Positions 40,154 through 49,709 of a DNA stretch of 64,000 bases are shown here, in pieces. The notes under the pieces are model-generated. The model had not been told where the DNA came from, made no database searches, and saw nothing but the letters and a program-made list of their open reading frames with translations. The first letter of the stretch is position 1, and each line of letters begins with the position of its first letter. Position numbers and translations under genes: made by a program. Source of the stretch: Pseudoalteromonas sp. OOF1S-7 (GTDB taxonomy: Bacteria; Pseudomonadota; Gammaproteobacteria; Enterobacterales; Alteromonadaceae); assembly GCF_022347765.1 (NCBI RefSeq), contig NZ_JAKRFZ010000019.1, positions 1-64,000 of the forward strand, written 5' to 3'.

Positions 40154-40810
40154 ATGATTTTGAACATACTCCCCGTGCTTGTCATGCTCTCACTTGCAGG
40201 CCCTGTTGCTGCATCTGAGCACAATACCGCTGACTCAGACGCCCCGGTTGTTATGACGGCAACTACGCCCAATGCCCACACAGACAATAACTTTCGGATG
40301 GTCGCTAAAATCAAGGTGCCGGGTAATGCCAGTGCGGGACCCGGGTATTACCCGTTTAATTCAGCGTGGGAGCTGGCACGAAACCCCAGCAGCCGGCAAA
40401 GATTTGACGACTGGATAAAAGACAATGAGACAGTTACATATTATGGCACTCAAATCACGTCTATCATGGATAGTATGTTTGGCGCATTGAATCCATTCAT
40501 CGATTTGGCAGGCATGGAATTGCGGTTTGAATTTGCAGACGGCTCTCATATTTTGATGAAAGCCCCAACGCTTGCCAGTGCCAGACTCAGATTCAGTTAT
40601 GTGCCCGGCAGTGCGTCAGACGCCGACGGCAACCCGATTGCTGATGCAGGCACGACTTTGCAGGGCATTTATACGTTTTCTTCGTACGCCAGGCAGCAAC
40701 AGTTTCTGGAAAAAGCGGCTGAGTATCATTCAGATTTCAGGGTGAAACACCTGGATGACACGGCGCAGCATCTGCGTATTGAAATAACGCCCGTTAAGTA
40801 TAACCATTAA
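40154..40810 (+). CDS. Exported protein of unknown function, 218 aa
   Basis: The N-terminus (MILNILPVLVMLSLAGPVAA, cleavage likely after AASEH or nearby) is a signal peptide; the mature protein should be periplasmic or secreted. It has no Cys or known motif. The middle part (MELRFEFADGSHILMKAP, then RLRFSYVPGSASDADGNP) is beta-rich. It is followed 18 bases later by a small membrane protein in the same direction. I do not recognise the family. Confidence 0.65.
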   Translation: MILNILPVLVMLSLAGPVAASEHNTADSDAPVVMTATTPNAHTDNNFRMVAKIKVPGNASAGPGYYPFNSAWELARNPSSRQRFDDWIKDNETVTYYGTQITSIMDSMFGALNPFIDLAGMELRFEFADGSHILMKAPTLASARLRFSYVPGSASDADGNPIADAGTTLQGIYTFSSYARQQQFLEKAAEYHSDFRVKHLDDTAQHLRIEITPVKYNH

Positions 40811-40828
40811 AAGAATGAAAACCGCACT

Positions 40829-41065
40829 ATGTTAGACATGCTCAGAAATGGCGAGTTATCGCTCGCCCCATTTGTGTTCGCAGCTCAGGCTATCTTGTTT
40901 ATTATCGTGAATTTAACCATTGCACATAAATACCACTACAGTAAGAAAGTGGCGCTGATCACCTCAATGATCCCGTTCGTGAATTTTTATGTCACCCTGG
41001 TCTATATCGCCATTGTTATTCTGAACTCTCGCAAGGAGCTACCCAAAGAACATAAAGGTAGCTAA
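40829..41065 (+). CDS. Small two-helix membrane protein, 78 aa
   Basis: Hydrophobic helices at about residues 11-31 and 43-65 with a basic loop (HKYHYSKK) between and a charged C-terminal tail (SRKELPKEHKGS), so both ends may be cytoplasmic. It follows the exported protein gene closely and may be coexpressed. No family recognised. Confidence 0.65.
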   Translation: MLDMLRNGELSLAPFVFAAQAILFIIVNLTIAHKYHYSKKVALITSMIPFVNFYVTLVYIAIVILNSRKELPKEHKGS

Positions 41066-41538
41066 GTAATACGCTATTATGTCCACAATGCATAATTCAG
41101 ACTTGAATGCAGGACGTTATAAATCGCTATGTCATGCCATTGCGCTGCGACAAACGCCTGTAAAGTCACTTCTTCCGTAATAAAGTCCACAGGCAGGCTA
41201 ATGTACAGAAATTTACTCACTATATGGCACACCTGCAAATAATGAGTAACAGAAACCTCATTAATTACTGTAATTCAATTTAATGCGCACTTAGCTACTC
41301 ATTAATGCATGAGCGGATGCTCAGTGTGATTAAGCAATGTAACCAAGGTCATGACTGATGCTGGTTTTACCAAATTTGCGCTTCAAGATGAGATGGAGGA
41401 GGGGCATTTCTGAATCACCACACTGCGCTCAGAAACATAAAGCAGGCCAGTAAACTGACCTACGATCAACAACATTGTCTAGCAAGAAACTAAAGATATC
41501 ACCTATCAGGTCACCCTGAGCAGGTCATAAATTAGCGA
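41066..41538. other. Intergenic region left of the RiPP-type gene
   Basis: About 470 bases without a gene I can support on either strand. No clear terminator for the peptide gene and no recognisable modification or transport gene. Confidence 0.5.
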
Positions 41539-41697
41539 TTAAGCGCACTGCCAGGTTTGCGGGCACTGCATGGTTCTCAGACACATAAGCGTGTCCAGAT
41601 TGGTACCACCAGCAACATGTGGAGTCTGCTGTGGATTAAGTTTAGCAGAAGCGGTGTTAAGGTTTTTAACCGTCTTTTTGCTTAGTTTAAGTAACAT
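41539..41697 (-). CDS. Orphan RiPP-type (lanthipeptide-like) precursor peptide, 52 aa
   Basis: A gene below common length limits. The leader is MLLKLSKKTVKNLN, then a short spacer, then LNPQQTPHVAGG, a form (LKLxKK..LxxxQTPxVAGG) I associate with Pseudoalteromonas class I lanthipeptide-like precursors cut after GG. The 21-residue core after Gly31 begins TNLDTLMC, has Cys39, Cys45 and Cys51, and Thr at 32, 36, 42 and 48, ending QTWQCA. AAGGA stands upstream of the ATG. No synthetase, protease or transporter gene lies nearby, so the enzymes would have to act in trans. Confidence 0.7.
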   Translation of the reverse strand: MLLKLSKKTVKNLNTASAKLNPQQTPHVAGGTNLDTLMCLRTMQCPQTWQCA

Positions 41698-42002
41698 CTT
41701 AATTTCCTTTGGTTAGTTACGTAATCCGCGGTAACAGTATCAGGTTTTTATAGTCACAAAAAGCCGAAAATGATGAAATATTTATTTAAATCAAGAGAAG
41801 ATTAATAAATAATCATTCATTAAAAAACATTTATAAAAATAGCTCATACTTTGATCACTCCATTTTCTAAAGTGCATTATTAGCCAATTGGGAACATTTC
41901 TACCCACACCAGCTTTAACCTTTATTTAACCCAGAACACGTTAGCTTAACCTCTGAGCCGGCCCGTCCGTACTAAAGCAACTGTAGTGAAAGGAAGATCA
42001 AC
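41698..42002. other. AT-rich region between the RiPP-type gene and the peroxidase gene
   Basis: Divergent promoter region of 305 bases, very AT-rich near 41800-41860, with no gene seen. Confidence 0.5.
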
Positions 42003-44273
42003 ATGAGAAAGGTTAAAACTGGTGCCATTGCACTTTTGCTGGGCAGCGCGTTTAACGCACACGCGCTGCCCATTCCTGATGACTTAGATCAGGCGCTCAC
42101 TGAGCTCATTGCTCAGCATGGCCTGACAGGCAAGCCCGATAACGGCTTTGACTTACCCAGTGTCGATGACCCCGAAGTTAAACTGGGTAAGCTGCTGTTT
42201 TTTAGCAAAGCACTCAGTGGCGATAAGCAAGTTGCCTGCGCCAGCTGTCACCACCCTTATCTGGGTGGCGGTGATGGTCTCTCCCTGCCCGTGGGCACAC
42301 TGGCACAAGACCCGGATGTACTCGGGCCGGGCCGTAAAACCACCACAGGGCAATTTTATGTGCCACGCAACTCGCCCAGTATTTTCAATGCCTGGGTGCA
42401 TAAACGCAGTTTGTTTCGTGATGCCCGGGTGGAGTTTCTTGACTGGCTGAACCCCGAGCAGGGAATCAGCACGCCGGATGTGCCTCATGGTGAAGCCGAT
42501 CCTAATGCGGGTGACTCTTTGTTAGCGGCACAAGCGCGCTTTCCGGTCGTTACCCCCTCAGAAATGCAGGGCTTTGAGTTTATGAAAGGCGCGTCCAATG
42601 AAGCCGTCAGGGCCCATCTGGCAGCACGAATCGGCAACTATGGCAGCGCCCGGGGCGAGCTGTTTCGCAACCAGTGGCGGGATTATTTTGCCGCGGTCTA
42701 TGGCGATAAAAGCGCCGAAGAAATCGTTACTTTTGATAATATCACCCGTGCACTGGCGGCCTACCAGCAGTCGATGAACTTTACCGACAACCCCTGGAAC
42801 CGCTACGTTCAGGGCGATAAAAACGCACTGAGTGAATCTGAAAAACGCGGGGCCTATCTGTATCTTTATATGCCTCCCCCACCATCAGACGGTGGCAGCG
42901 AACCCGATTTCCTGCCCACCCAGTGCATTGGCTGTCACAACACCGACAGCTTTAGCCAGACCAAAGGCACTAACCACCACCGACTGGCTTTTCCACAGAT
43001 TGGACCTGGCACTGGTGAAATGGGCGATGAAAGCAATGATCGCGGCCGTATGCTGCGCAACCAGAGCCTGGATGACATCCATAGCTTTCGCTCAACAACC
43101 CTGCTGAACGTCGAGGTCACCGCCCCGTATGGCCATGCGGGCAGTTACGATACCCTCGAAGAAGTGATTGAGCATTACGATGATTACCATGCGGTATTAG
43201 ATGACTACATAAATAATCAGGGCTGGTGCAGACAACCACAGTTCAAAGACATAGAAAATTGTGTCGACTTGTTCCCCGATACCCGCCAACACACCGACGC
43301 CGCCGCTAAAATCATTGACGATGAAATTGCCGACGGTGCCCCGGTACTGCGCAAGCTGGAGCTGAGCACCCAGGAAAAAACAGATCTGGTCAACTTTATG
43401 AAAGCGCTGACCGATCCATGCGTAAAGCAAGCTGAGTGCCTCAAAGCCTGGCTGCCGCAACCACAGGAAGGCGATCCGGATGGCCTGCAACTGTTTGCCA
43501 AAAACTATCAGGGGGTACCCTTGTATCTGCCTGCGGACTGCCGTCAGGGCGATACGGCGGTAACGGGCAGCCGCTTGTTGCTGGCGCAGGGTGAGTGTAT
43601 TTCGGGCAAAGCCCATTATTTTTATGTGGATGTCGCCCAGGATAACACCACCTTGTATTTCAGCAGCCGTGGTGGCGCTGGACGCCCTCGCCTGTTTTAC
43701 AACCCCGACCAATGGCCCGATCCGGCCAATGCTCGGGCAATATCGCGTGGCACAGGCACCGAGCAGGTGCTGAAAGTAACCGTCAATCGGGGCCGCCACT
43801 TTGTCTCTGCACTGGCTCCTCAGGGCTATGAGGGGCTGACAATTGCAGCGGGTATCGACAGCGCCCTGCGTGAGCCCGGTGAGCAACCCCGCGATATCGT
43901 CAATGCCTGCGAGCAGGGCCTGCCCAGTGGCTATGCTGAGCTGATGCCTGGTCGCGCCCAATGTGCATCCCCCGGTGACAGTTACTTTTTTGTCAAAGTG
44001 ACTGAACCGGGAAGCACGCTGGAAGTTCGCACCCGACACGGCGCTGGCAACAGCGACCTGTTTGTTAGCAACTTCTGGCCCGGCACCAGTATGTATACCT
44101 TTGCCTCACGCTCAGCAGATAACACTGAGTTTCTGCGCATCGACGGCGCAGCCCCCGGCTGGTATTACTTTTTGCTCTCAGGTGATGGCCAGAATGAGGG
44201 CGTGAGTATTCAGGTTGACCTCATTCGGTCTGACCACCCAAAAGATCATAAACAGAACCGCAAGCCAAACTAG
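42003..44273 (+). CDS. Di-haem cytochrome c peroxidase-type protein with PPC-like C-terminal domains, 756 aa
   Basis: Exported (signal peptide MRKVKTGAIALLLGSAFNAHA). Residues about 25-470 are a CcpA/MauG-type di-haem domain: first haem site CASCHHP (residues 79-85), second CIGCHNTD (308-315), and distal region VTAPYGHAGSYDTLEE typical of the family. Residues about 480-756 contain two beta-sandwich repeats (HYFYVDVAQDNTTLYFSSR...; SYFFVKVTEPGSTLEVRTR...) similar to bacterial pre-peptidase C-terminal (PPC) domains. Such domains are usual on secreted proteases, unusual on peroxidases. A periplasmic or secreted oxidase/peroxidase; substrate unknown. Confidence 0.85.
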   Translation: MRKVKTGAIALLLGSAFNAHALPIPDDLDQALTELIAQHGLTGKPDNGFDLPSVDDPEVKLGKLLFFSKALSGDKQVACASCHHPYLGGGDGLSLPVGTLAQDPDVLGPGRKTTTGQFYVPRNSPSIFNAWVHKRSLFRDARVEFLDWLNPEQGISTPDVPHGEADPNAGDSLLAAQARFPVVTPSEMQGFEFMKGASNEAVRAHLAARIGNYGSARGELFRNQWRDYFAAVYGDKSAEEIVTFDNITRALAAYQQSMNFTDNPWNRYVQGDKNALSESEKRGAYLYLYMPPPPSDGGSEPDFLPTQCIGCHNTDSFSQTKGTNHHRLAFPQIGPGTGEMGDESNDRGRMLRNQSLDDIHSFRSTTLLNVEVTAPYGHAGSYDTLEEVIEHYDDYHAVLDDYINNQGWCRQPQFKDIENCVDLFPDTRQHTDAAAKIIDDEIADGAPVLRKLELSTQEKTDLVNFMKALTDPCVKQAECLKAWLPQPQEGDPDGLQLFAKNYQGVPLYLPADCRQGDTAVTGSRLLLAQGECISGKAHYFYVDVAQDNTTLYFSSRGGAGRPRLFYNPDQWPDPANARAISRGTGTEQVLKVTVNRGRHFVSALAPQGYEGLTIAAGIDSALREPGEQPRDIVNACEQGLPSGYAELMPGRAQCASPGDSYFFVKVTEPGSTLEVRTRHGAGNSDLFVSNFWPGTSMYTFASRSADNTEFLRIDGAAPGWYYFLLSGDGQNEGVSIQVDLIRSDHPKDHKQNRKPN

Positions 44274-44306
44274 CGTCCTCGCTCTGTTTTGCCCACACGA
44301 TATCGA

Positions 44307-44516
44307 ATACCAAATCACATTAATACATAACCAACTGGAGGGATTAAATCTGTCGCTAACTGTGTTAAAAATTTCTCATTTAGAGCAACTAAACAACAAA
44401 ATTTTTGCCTCGCCTATATGGATGTAGGTGCCTCAGCGATAGCAGGACGCGGGAGCGGTGTTATCGACGAGATTTTCTCGCCTCAAGATTGGTTACTTAA
44501 TTAAGTGCATTGGTAT
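44307..44516. mobile_element. MITE-like element, about 210 bp
   Basis: Terminal inverted repeats of about 26 bases: ATACCAAATCACATTAAT on the left, and on the right, read in reverse, ATACCAATGCACTTAATT, both leading into TAACC. No gene inside. The interior has no transposase. No clear target-site duplication. I recall similar sequences as dispersed repeats of Pseudoalteromonas, but could not search. Confidence 0.7.
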
Positions 44517-44537
44517 CAGCCGTGATATCAACCCCCG

Positions 44538-44568
44538 AAGCCGTAGTCCTACCTGCGGCTTTTTCTTC
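44538..44568 (+). terminator. Weak intrinsic terminator before the efflux operon
   Basis: AGCCG...CGGCT with TTTTTCTTC. It stands after the MITE and may have belonged to the peroxidase gene before the element inserted. Confidence 0.5.
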
Positions 44569-44709
44569 TTCACAGTCTAATCAAAGACTTGCAGTGACCG
44601 ACAATCTCTTTAACCCGCCTTTAACCGTGCACTCTCTAGACTGGCGGTTACTTTTTACCCGCATCAAAAATTGGCGGGCAAACCTAAGTGCTTATTCAGA
44701 GAATTCATC

Positions 44710-45909
44710 ATGACGTTACTCAACAACCGTTTACTCATAACCCAGCTGGCTTTTTGTGGCCTGTGTGCTGCCATTGTTTTTGCTATCCCCTCTCTGGGTA
44801 GTGCCGAGGCCCATGCCCAGCCTCAGCCAGGCTCTGAGCAACGCCAACAAACGAGCGCAGCCCTGAGCCTGCCTCAGGTCACGGTCACCCCGGTGCAGGC
44901 AGCCAGTTACACTCGGGTCATTACCGCGCATGGCACAGTCAAGGCCACTCACGCACTGACGCTCAGTAGCGAGGTGGGCGGCCGGGTGACTCAGCTACAT
45001 CCAGACTTTAAGCAAGGGGCACGCCTGTCGGCGGGGGCCGTACTGGCACGCATAGACGACACCCAGTTGCAACAGGCGCTGGCAAGTGCCGAAGTATCGC
45101 TGGCACAAGCTAAACTGGATGCGGAAGAAGAAAAGCTACAGAGCTCACCAAACAAAGCGCAGTGGCGCCAGCTGGCCAGCACCGACAGTAAAGGGATCTT
45201 GTCTTCTTTACGTGCTCCACAGCAGGACGTTGTGGCCACGCAGCTAAGCTTAGCTGAAGCGCAGCTGCAAAGTGCCCGGTATAACCTGGCTGCCAGCCAG
45301 TTTACCCTGCCCTTTGATGCCACCATAGTCACGCGCTCAGTACAGCCTGGCAGTTATGTCCAACCGGGCAGCCCCATTGCCACACTTTACAGCACAGCGC
45401 AGGCCGAAGTATCCGTTGAACTCAGCGCCGAGCAATGGCAGCACCTGCCCACTCAGGCGATGCCCGAAGACGGCTGGACGGTTACGCTCAACGATGCCAC
45501 AAGCGATACCGCAGACACACAATGGCACGGCCAAGTGACACGTCTGAGTCAGCATATTGACCCTCAGTCGCGCCAACGTCTGGCCATTGTCAGCGTAGAC
45601 AACCCCCTAGATCAGGCTCAGCCGCTGTACTTTGGCAGCTATGTGGAGGTGCACATTAAAGGTGTCGAGCAAAAAGACCTGTGGCGCATTCCCGCATCAG
45701 CCTTGTCGCAGCAAAATCATATCTGGTATGTCGATGAGGAAAATCGTCTGGCGCACTTTACCCCGCAGATCCAGTTTCGCCAGCACGGCGCCGTTTATAT
45801 CAAGGCCCGTAAAGGCATGCACCAGACCAACATAGTGCTGCGCCCGCTCAGCGCCTATCTGGATGGCATGAAGGTCACCCCAGTGACAGAGGAGCGCGCC
45901 CATGACTGA
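44710..45909 (+). CDS. RND efflux periplasmic adaptor (membrane fusion protein), 399 aa
   Basis: Periplasmic linker of a tripartite pump. The ATG at 44710 (MTLLNNRLLITQLAF) gives a proper N-terminal anchor; the earlier frame is not needed. Lipoyl-like half VTQLHPDFKQGARLSAGAVL and partner FTLPFDATIVTRSVQPG flank an alpha-hairpin (about 115-175); barrel and membrane-proximal domains follow. It overlaps the pump gene by eight bases. No outer-membrane channel gene is here, so a shared TolC would be used. Confidence 0.9.
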   Translation: MTLLNNRLLITQLAFCGLCAAIVFAIPSLGSAEAHAQPQPGSEQRQQTSAALSLPQVTVTPVQAASYTRVITAHGTVKATHALTLSSEVGGRVTQLHPDFKQGARLSAGAVLARIDDTQLQQALASAEVSLAQAKLDAEEEKLQSSPNKAQWRQLASTDSKGILSSLRAPQQDVVATQLSLAEAQLQSARYNLAASQFTLPFDATIVTRSVQPGSYVQPGSPIATLYSTAQAEVSVELSAEQWQHLPTQAMPEDGWTVTLNDATSDTADTQWHGQVTRLSQHIDPQSRQRLAIVSVDNPLDQAQPLYFGSYVEVHIKGVEQKDLWRIPASALSQQNHIWYVDEENRLAHFTPQIQFRQHGAVYIKARKGMHQTNIVLRPLSAYLDGMKVTPVTEERAHD

Positions 45910-48900
45910 ACGTTTTTCAATTATCGCCTGGTTTGCCAAAAACCCGGTCGCTGCCAACCTGCTTATGCTGGCGGTGATCCTGCTGGGGCTAAGCAGCGCC
46001 GGTAGTCTGCGCAAAGAAGGCTTTCCGCAACAAGACCCGGACACAGTACAGATCAGCGTAGCCTACCCCAGTGGCAGTGCCGCCCAGGCTGAGCAGGGTA
46101 TTGCAATCGCCATAGAAAATGCCCTGGAATCCGTCAAAGGGATCAAACGCGTAACCACTACAGCCAGCGCCAGCAGTGTGCAGGTACTGGTAGAAAAAAC
46201 CTCGCAACATGACCTGGATACCTTACAAAGAGACATTAAAAACCAGGTTGATGCCATTTACAACCTGCCGGAAGACGCCGAAAAACCCGTAATTACTACG
46301 GCCCAGCGGGAGCAGGAAGTGATCCGGGTGCAACTGTTTGGCGAGTTGTCGACTCAGACACTGCAAACCCTCGGCAGCCAGCTTGCCGACGACTTACTGG
46401 CTCAGCCCAATATCGCCACACTCAACCAAAACGATCACCGCGATCCGCTGGTGGCCATTGAAATCGACGAGGCCCGCCTGCAGGCCTATCAGCTCAGTTT
46501 CAGCGACGTGGCCGAGGCCATTAATCAGTATTCCGGTACGGCACTGACCACCAGCCTGCGTAACCCGGATAAGGTATTGCGCCTCAAAGCCGCCGAGCAG
46601 GCGCTTTATGCCAGCGACTTTGCCTCGATTGTGGTCACGACCACAGCTGCGGGCAAAAGCATTCGACTCAGTGATGTTGCCACATTACAAGACACCTTTG
46701 CCGATGACAGCTTTCATCTGGCCCGGTTTAACGGTCATCCCACCTATGGCATTACCATAGTGATGGACGAATACGGCGACATGAGCAAAAGCGTGGCACA
46801 GGCCAAAGCCGTGGTGGCAAAATGGCAAAGCAAGCTGCCTGAAGGCGCCTCGCTTATCACCTGGTACGACAATTCTAAGCTGATCACCGAGCGCCTGAGC
46901 CTGCTGAGCCTGAACGCGCTGAGCGGTATTGCCCTGGTGTTTATGGTACTGGCGCTATTTTTAAACCTGAAAGTGGCTTTCTGGGTTGCTGCGGGCCTGC
47001 CTTTTGTATTCTTTGGCAGCCTGTATTTTATGACTGAGCCCTACACGGGCATGACCCTCAACGAAATGACCACCTTTGGCTTTATTATGGCGCTGGGCAT
47101 AGTCGTGGACGACGCCGTGGTAGTGGGTGAAAGTATTTACACCACCCGAAAGCGCTTTGGCGACACCCTCAGTAACACCATCAAGGGCACCCATCTGGTC
47201 GCGGTCCCTACTCTGTTTGGCGTATTAACGACCGTCGCGGCCTTTGCGGCACTGGCCAATATCTCGGGCGGGCTGGGCGTTTTATATGCGCAGTTTGGCA
47301 CTGTGGTCACCTTATGTTTATTGCTGTCTGTGGTGGAATCTAAACTGATCTTACCGGCGCATCTGGCGCACATTCGCACCCGACAAAAAAGCCAGCGACA
47401 ACCAAACCGCATCGCGGTGCTGTGGCATCGCGTGCAACAAAAGGCAGACGGTTTACTGACTGGCTTTAATCAACGCCTGTACAAGCCGGCACTGGAGCGC
47501 GTAATGCACTTTCGCTACGCCGCACTGATGGGCTTTGTTGCGCTGTTTTTTCTGGCCATCAGCCTGATCACCCAGGGCATGGTCAGAGTGGGCTTTTTCC
47601 CCGGACTGCCAGCGGATACCATCACCGCCACCATGACACTTTATAACGACGCCAGTTTTGGCCAGACTGCCCGTAACCTGGATCAGCTGGAGGCCCAGCT
47701 ATATCAGGCCGAGCAGCAGTTGCTGGACGAGCAAAACATCAGCCACATCGCCAGCGTGTCGGTCAGTGCCACGGGCGATCAGAGCGGTACACTCAATGTG
47801 GAGCTGGCCGGCACCCAGCCCTACACCCTGAGCGAACTGGCGAAACACTGGCGCGCCATCGCTGGCACCCCGGAGGCCAGTAAAACCTTACACATTCAGG
47901 CGCAATTGGCGCGTGTTTCTAACTTTAAGGTGGAGCTAAAAAGCACCAGCGACGAAACATTAGAGGCCGCCGAAGCGACCTTACAGCAAGCGCTGCGCGA
48001 TATCAGTGGCGTACACAGCATCGACAGCTCGCTGGCTCCGGGCGAAGCAACAATGCGCTTTGAAGTGACCGAAGAGGGCGAAATGCGCGGCTTTACCACC
48101 CAGCTACTGGCACGCCAGCTGTTGCAAGCCTTTGGCGGAGAAGTGGTACAACGCTATATGCGCAGCAAAGATGAAGTGAAAGTTAGGGTTCGCTACCCGC
48201 TGGATGAACGTAGCGAACAAGGGGATGTGCTTGCAGCCCGGGTGCGTGCCCCGGACGGACGAACCGTGCCGCTGGGCAACGTTGCTAAAGTGATCTACAC
48301 CAGCGAAGTGCAGTCCATTACCCGTATCAACGGCGTCAGAGCAGTCACTGTGTCCGCTGCGGTGAATAAAACCCAGCTGACCCCCACTGAATTAGTGGCC
48401 AAACTGGAGCAAAGCGTGGTCCCAGAGCTACGTGCTCAGTACCCGGATCTGACGCTGCACTTTGCCGGAGAAGCCGAGCACCAAAAAGAAGCCACCGACT
48501 CCATGAGCTCGGCTTACCTGCTGGCGCTGCTGGCCATCTATGCGCTGCTGGCTATCCCTCTGAAATCCTACTGGCAGCCGCTGATCATCATGTCGGTGAT
48601 CCCGTTTGGCTTCGTGGGCGCGATTTTAGGACACTGGGGCTTAGGCTTAACGCTCAGTATTCTATCCTTAAATGGCATACTGGCGCTCAGTGGCGTGGTG
48701 ATCAACGACAGCCTGCTGCTGGTCAGCCAGTTTAATCGCTACCGCAATGAGGGGAAAACCATGCAAAATGCGCTACTTGAAGCCTGCACGGGTCGCCTGC
48801 GCGCAATACTGCTAACGTCACTGACCACCTTTGCCGGGCTGTACCCTATTTTGGGCGAAACCTCTCAGCAGGCACAGTTTCTGATCCCCGCTGCGGCATC

Positions 48901-49051
48901 GCTGGGCTATGGCATCTTATTTGCCACTGCCATCACCTTGTTTTTAATTCCTGTTTTACTGCTGATCAGCCACGATATTGCCAACCTGATAAGCCGATTC
49001 AGCCCCATTCGTACGGAGCATGTCCCCCATGATCAACGTCATTTTAGTTGA
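45902..49051 (+). CDS. RND efflux pump inner-membrane subunit, 1049 aa
   Basis: Proton-driven pump of the AcrB/MMPL superfamily, full length. Twelve membrane helices in two halves with two large periplasmic loops. The proton-relay Asp pair in helix 4 is in GIVVDDAVVVGE (about residue 404-410). The second half carries the GFVGAILGHWGLGLTLSILS and GVVINDSLLL regions. Its sequence style (SLRKEGFPQQDPDTVQ) fits the VexF/MexK-like or HAE-type pumps. Substrates unknown. It is cotranscribed with the adaptor and the two-component genes. Confidence 0.93.
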   Translation: MTERFSIIAWFAKNPVAANLLMLAVILLGLSSAGSLRKEGFPQQDPDTVQISVAYPSGSAAQAEQGIAIAIENALESVKGIKRVTTTASASSVQVLVEKTSQHDLDTLQRDIKNQVDAIYNLPEDAEKPVITTAQREQEVIRVQLFGELSTQTLQTLGSQLADDLLAQPNIATLNQNDHRDPLVAIEIDEARLQAYQLSFSDVAEAINQYSGTALTTSLRNPDKVLRLKAAEQALYASDFASIVVTTTAAGKSIRLSDVATLQDTFADDSFHLARFNGHPTYGITIVMDEYGDMSKSVAQAKAVVAKWQSKLPEGASLITWYDNSKLITERLSLLSLNALSGIALVFMVLALFLNLKVAFWVAAGLPFVFFGSLYFMTEPYTGMTLNEMTTFGFIMALGIVVDDAVVVGESIYTTRKRFGDTLSNTIKGTHLVAVPTLFGVLTTVAAFAALANISGGLGVLYAQFGTVVTLCLLLSVVESKLILPAHLAHIRTRQKSQRQPNRIAVLWHRVQQKADGLLTGFNQRLYKPALERVMHFRYAALMGFVALFFLAISLITQGMVRVGFFPGLPADTITATMTLYNDASFGQTARNLDQLEAQLYQAEQQLLDEQNISHIASVSVSATGDQSGTLNVELAGTQPYTLSELAKHWRAIAGTPEASKTLHIQAQLARVSNFKVELKSTSDETLEAAEATLQQALRDISGVHSIDSSLAPGEATMRFEVTEEGEMRGFTTQLLARQLLQAFGGEVVQRYMRSKDEVKVRVRYPLDERSEQGDVLAARVRAPDGRTVPLGNVAKVIYTSEVQSITRINGVRAVTVSAAVNKTQLTPTELVAKLEQSVVPELRAQYPDLTLHFAGEAEHQKEATDSMSSAYLLALLAIYALLAIPLKSYWQPLIIMSVIPFGFVGAILGHWGLGLTLSILSLNGILALSGVVINDSLLLVSQFNRYRNEGKTMQNALLEACTGRLRAILLTSLTTFAGLYPILGETSQQAQFLIPAAASLGYGILFATAITLFLIPVLLLISHDIANLISRFSPIRTEHVPHDQRHFS

Positions 49052-49709
49052 GGACGACCTGGCACTGGCCGGTAACATCATTGATTACTTTGAGCTGGAA
49101 AACATCATCTGCGACCACGCAGCCAACGGGGTCGCCGCACTCAACCTGATCCGCGACAACCACTATCAGGTGATCATTCTGGATTTGAATCTGCCACGTA
49201 TGGATGGCCTGCAGATCTGTCAGGCACTGCGCGACGAAGGCGACGATACTTCAGTGATCATGCTCACCGCGCGAGATCAGCTTGAAGACAAACTGGCCGG
49301 TTTTGCCACCGGCTGCGACGATTACCTGGTCAAACCCTTTGCCATGATGGAGCTGGTGGTCAGGGTAAAAACCCTGGCCAAACGTAAAAGCGGCGAAATA
49401 AAACGGCTGGAGCTGGCCGGGCTGTGTCTTGATATAGATGGCCGCGACGCCACGTATCATGGCAGCCGACTTAAGCTCAGCCCCACCGGCATGGTAATAC
49501 TGGAAACCCTGCTGCGCGCTCACCCTAACCTGGTTACCAGACAAGTGCTGTTACAAGCCATCTGGGGCGATGAGCAACCCGACAGCAACGCACTTAAAGT
49601 GCATATTCACCACCTGCGCAAAGCGCTGGCGGCATGCACAACCCACATCACCCTAGACGCCATTCCCAGACAGGGCTTTAAGCTGCATTGCCATGAGGAG
49701 AAAGTTTAA
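49029..49709 (+). CDS. OmpR-type response regulator
   Basis: REC domain (about 1-115): VEDDLALAGNI acidic pair, Asp in VIILDLNLPRMDG, Lys in YLVKPFAMMEL. C-terminal winged helix (about 130-226) with LSPTGMVILETLL and HIHHLRKALA. The start may be 49029 (MINVILVEDD) or an ATG three codons earlier at 49020; both overlap the end of the pump gene. Its place in the efflux operon implies self-regulation of the pump. Confidence 0.9.
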   Translation: MINVILVEDDLALAGNIIDYFELENIICDHAANGVAALNLIRDNHYQVIILDLNLPRMDGLQICQALRDEGDDTSVIMLTARDQLEDKLAGFATGCDDYLVKPFAMMELVVRVKTLAKRKSGEIKRLELAGLCLDIDGRDATYHGSRLKLSPTGMVILETLLRAHPNLVTRQVLLQAIWGDEQPDSNALKVHIHHLRKALAACTTHITLDAIPRQGFKLHCHEEKV

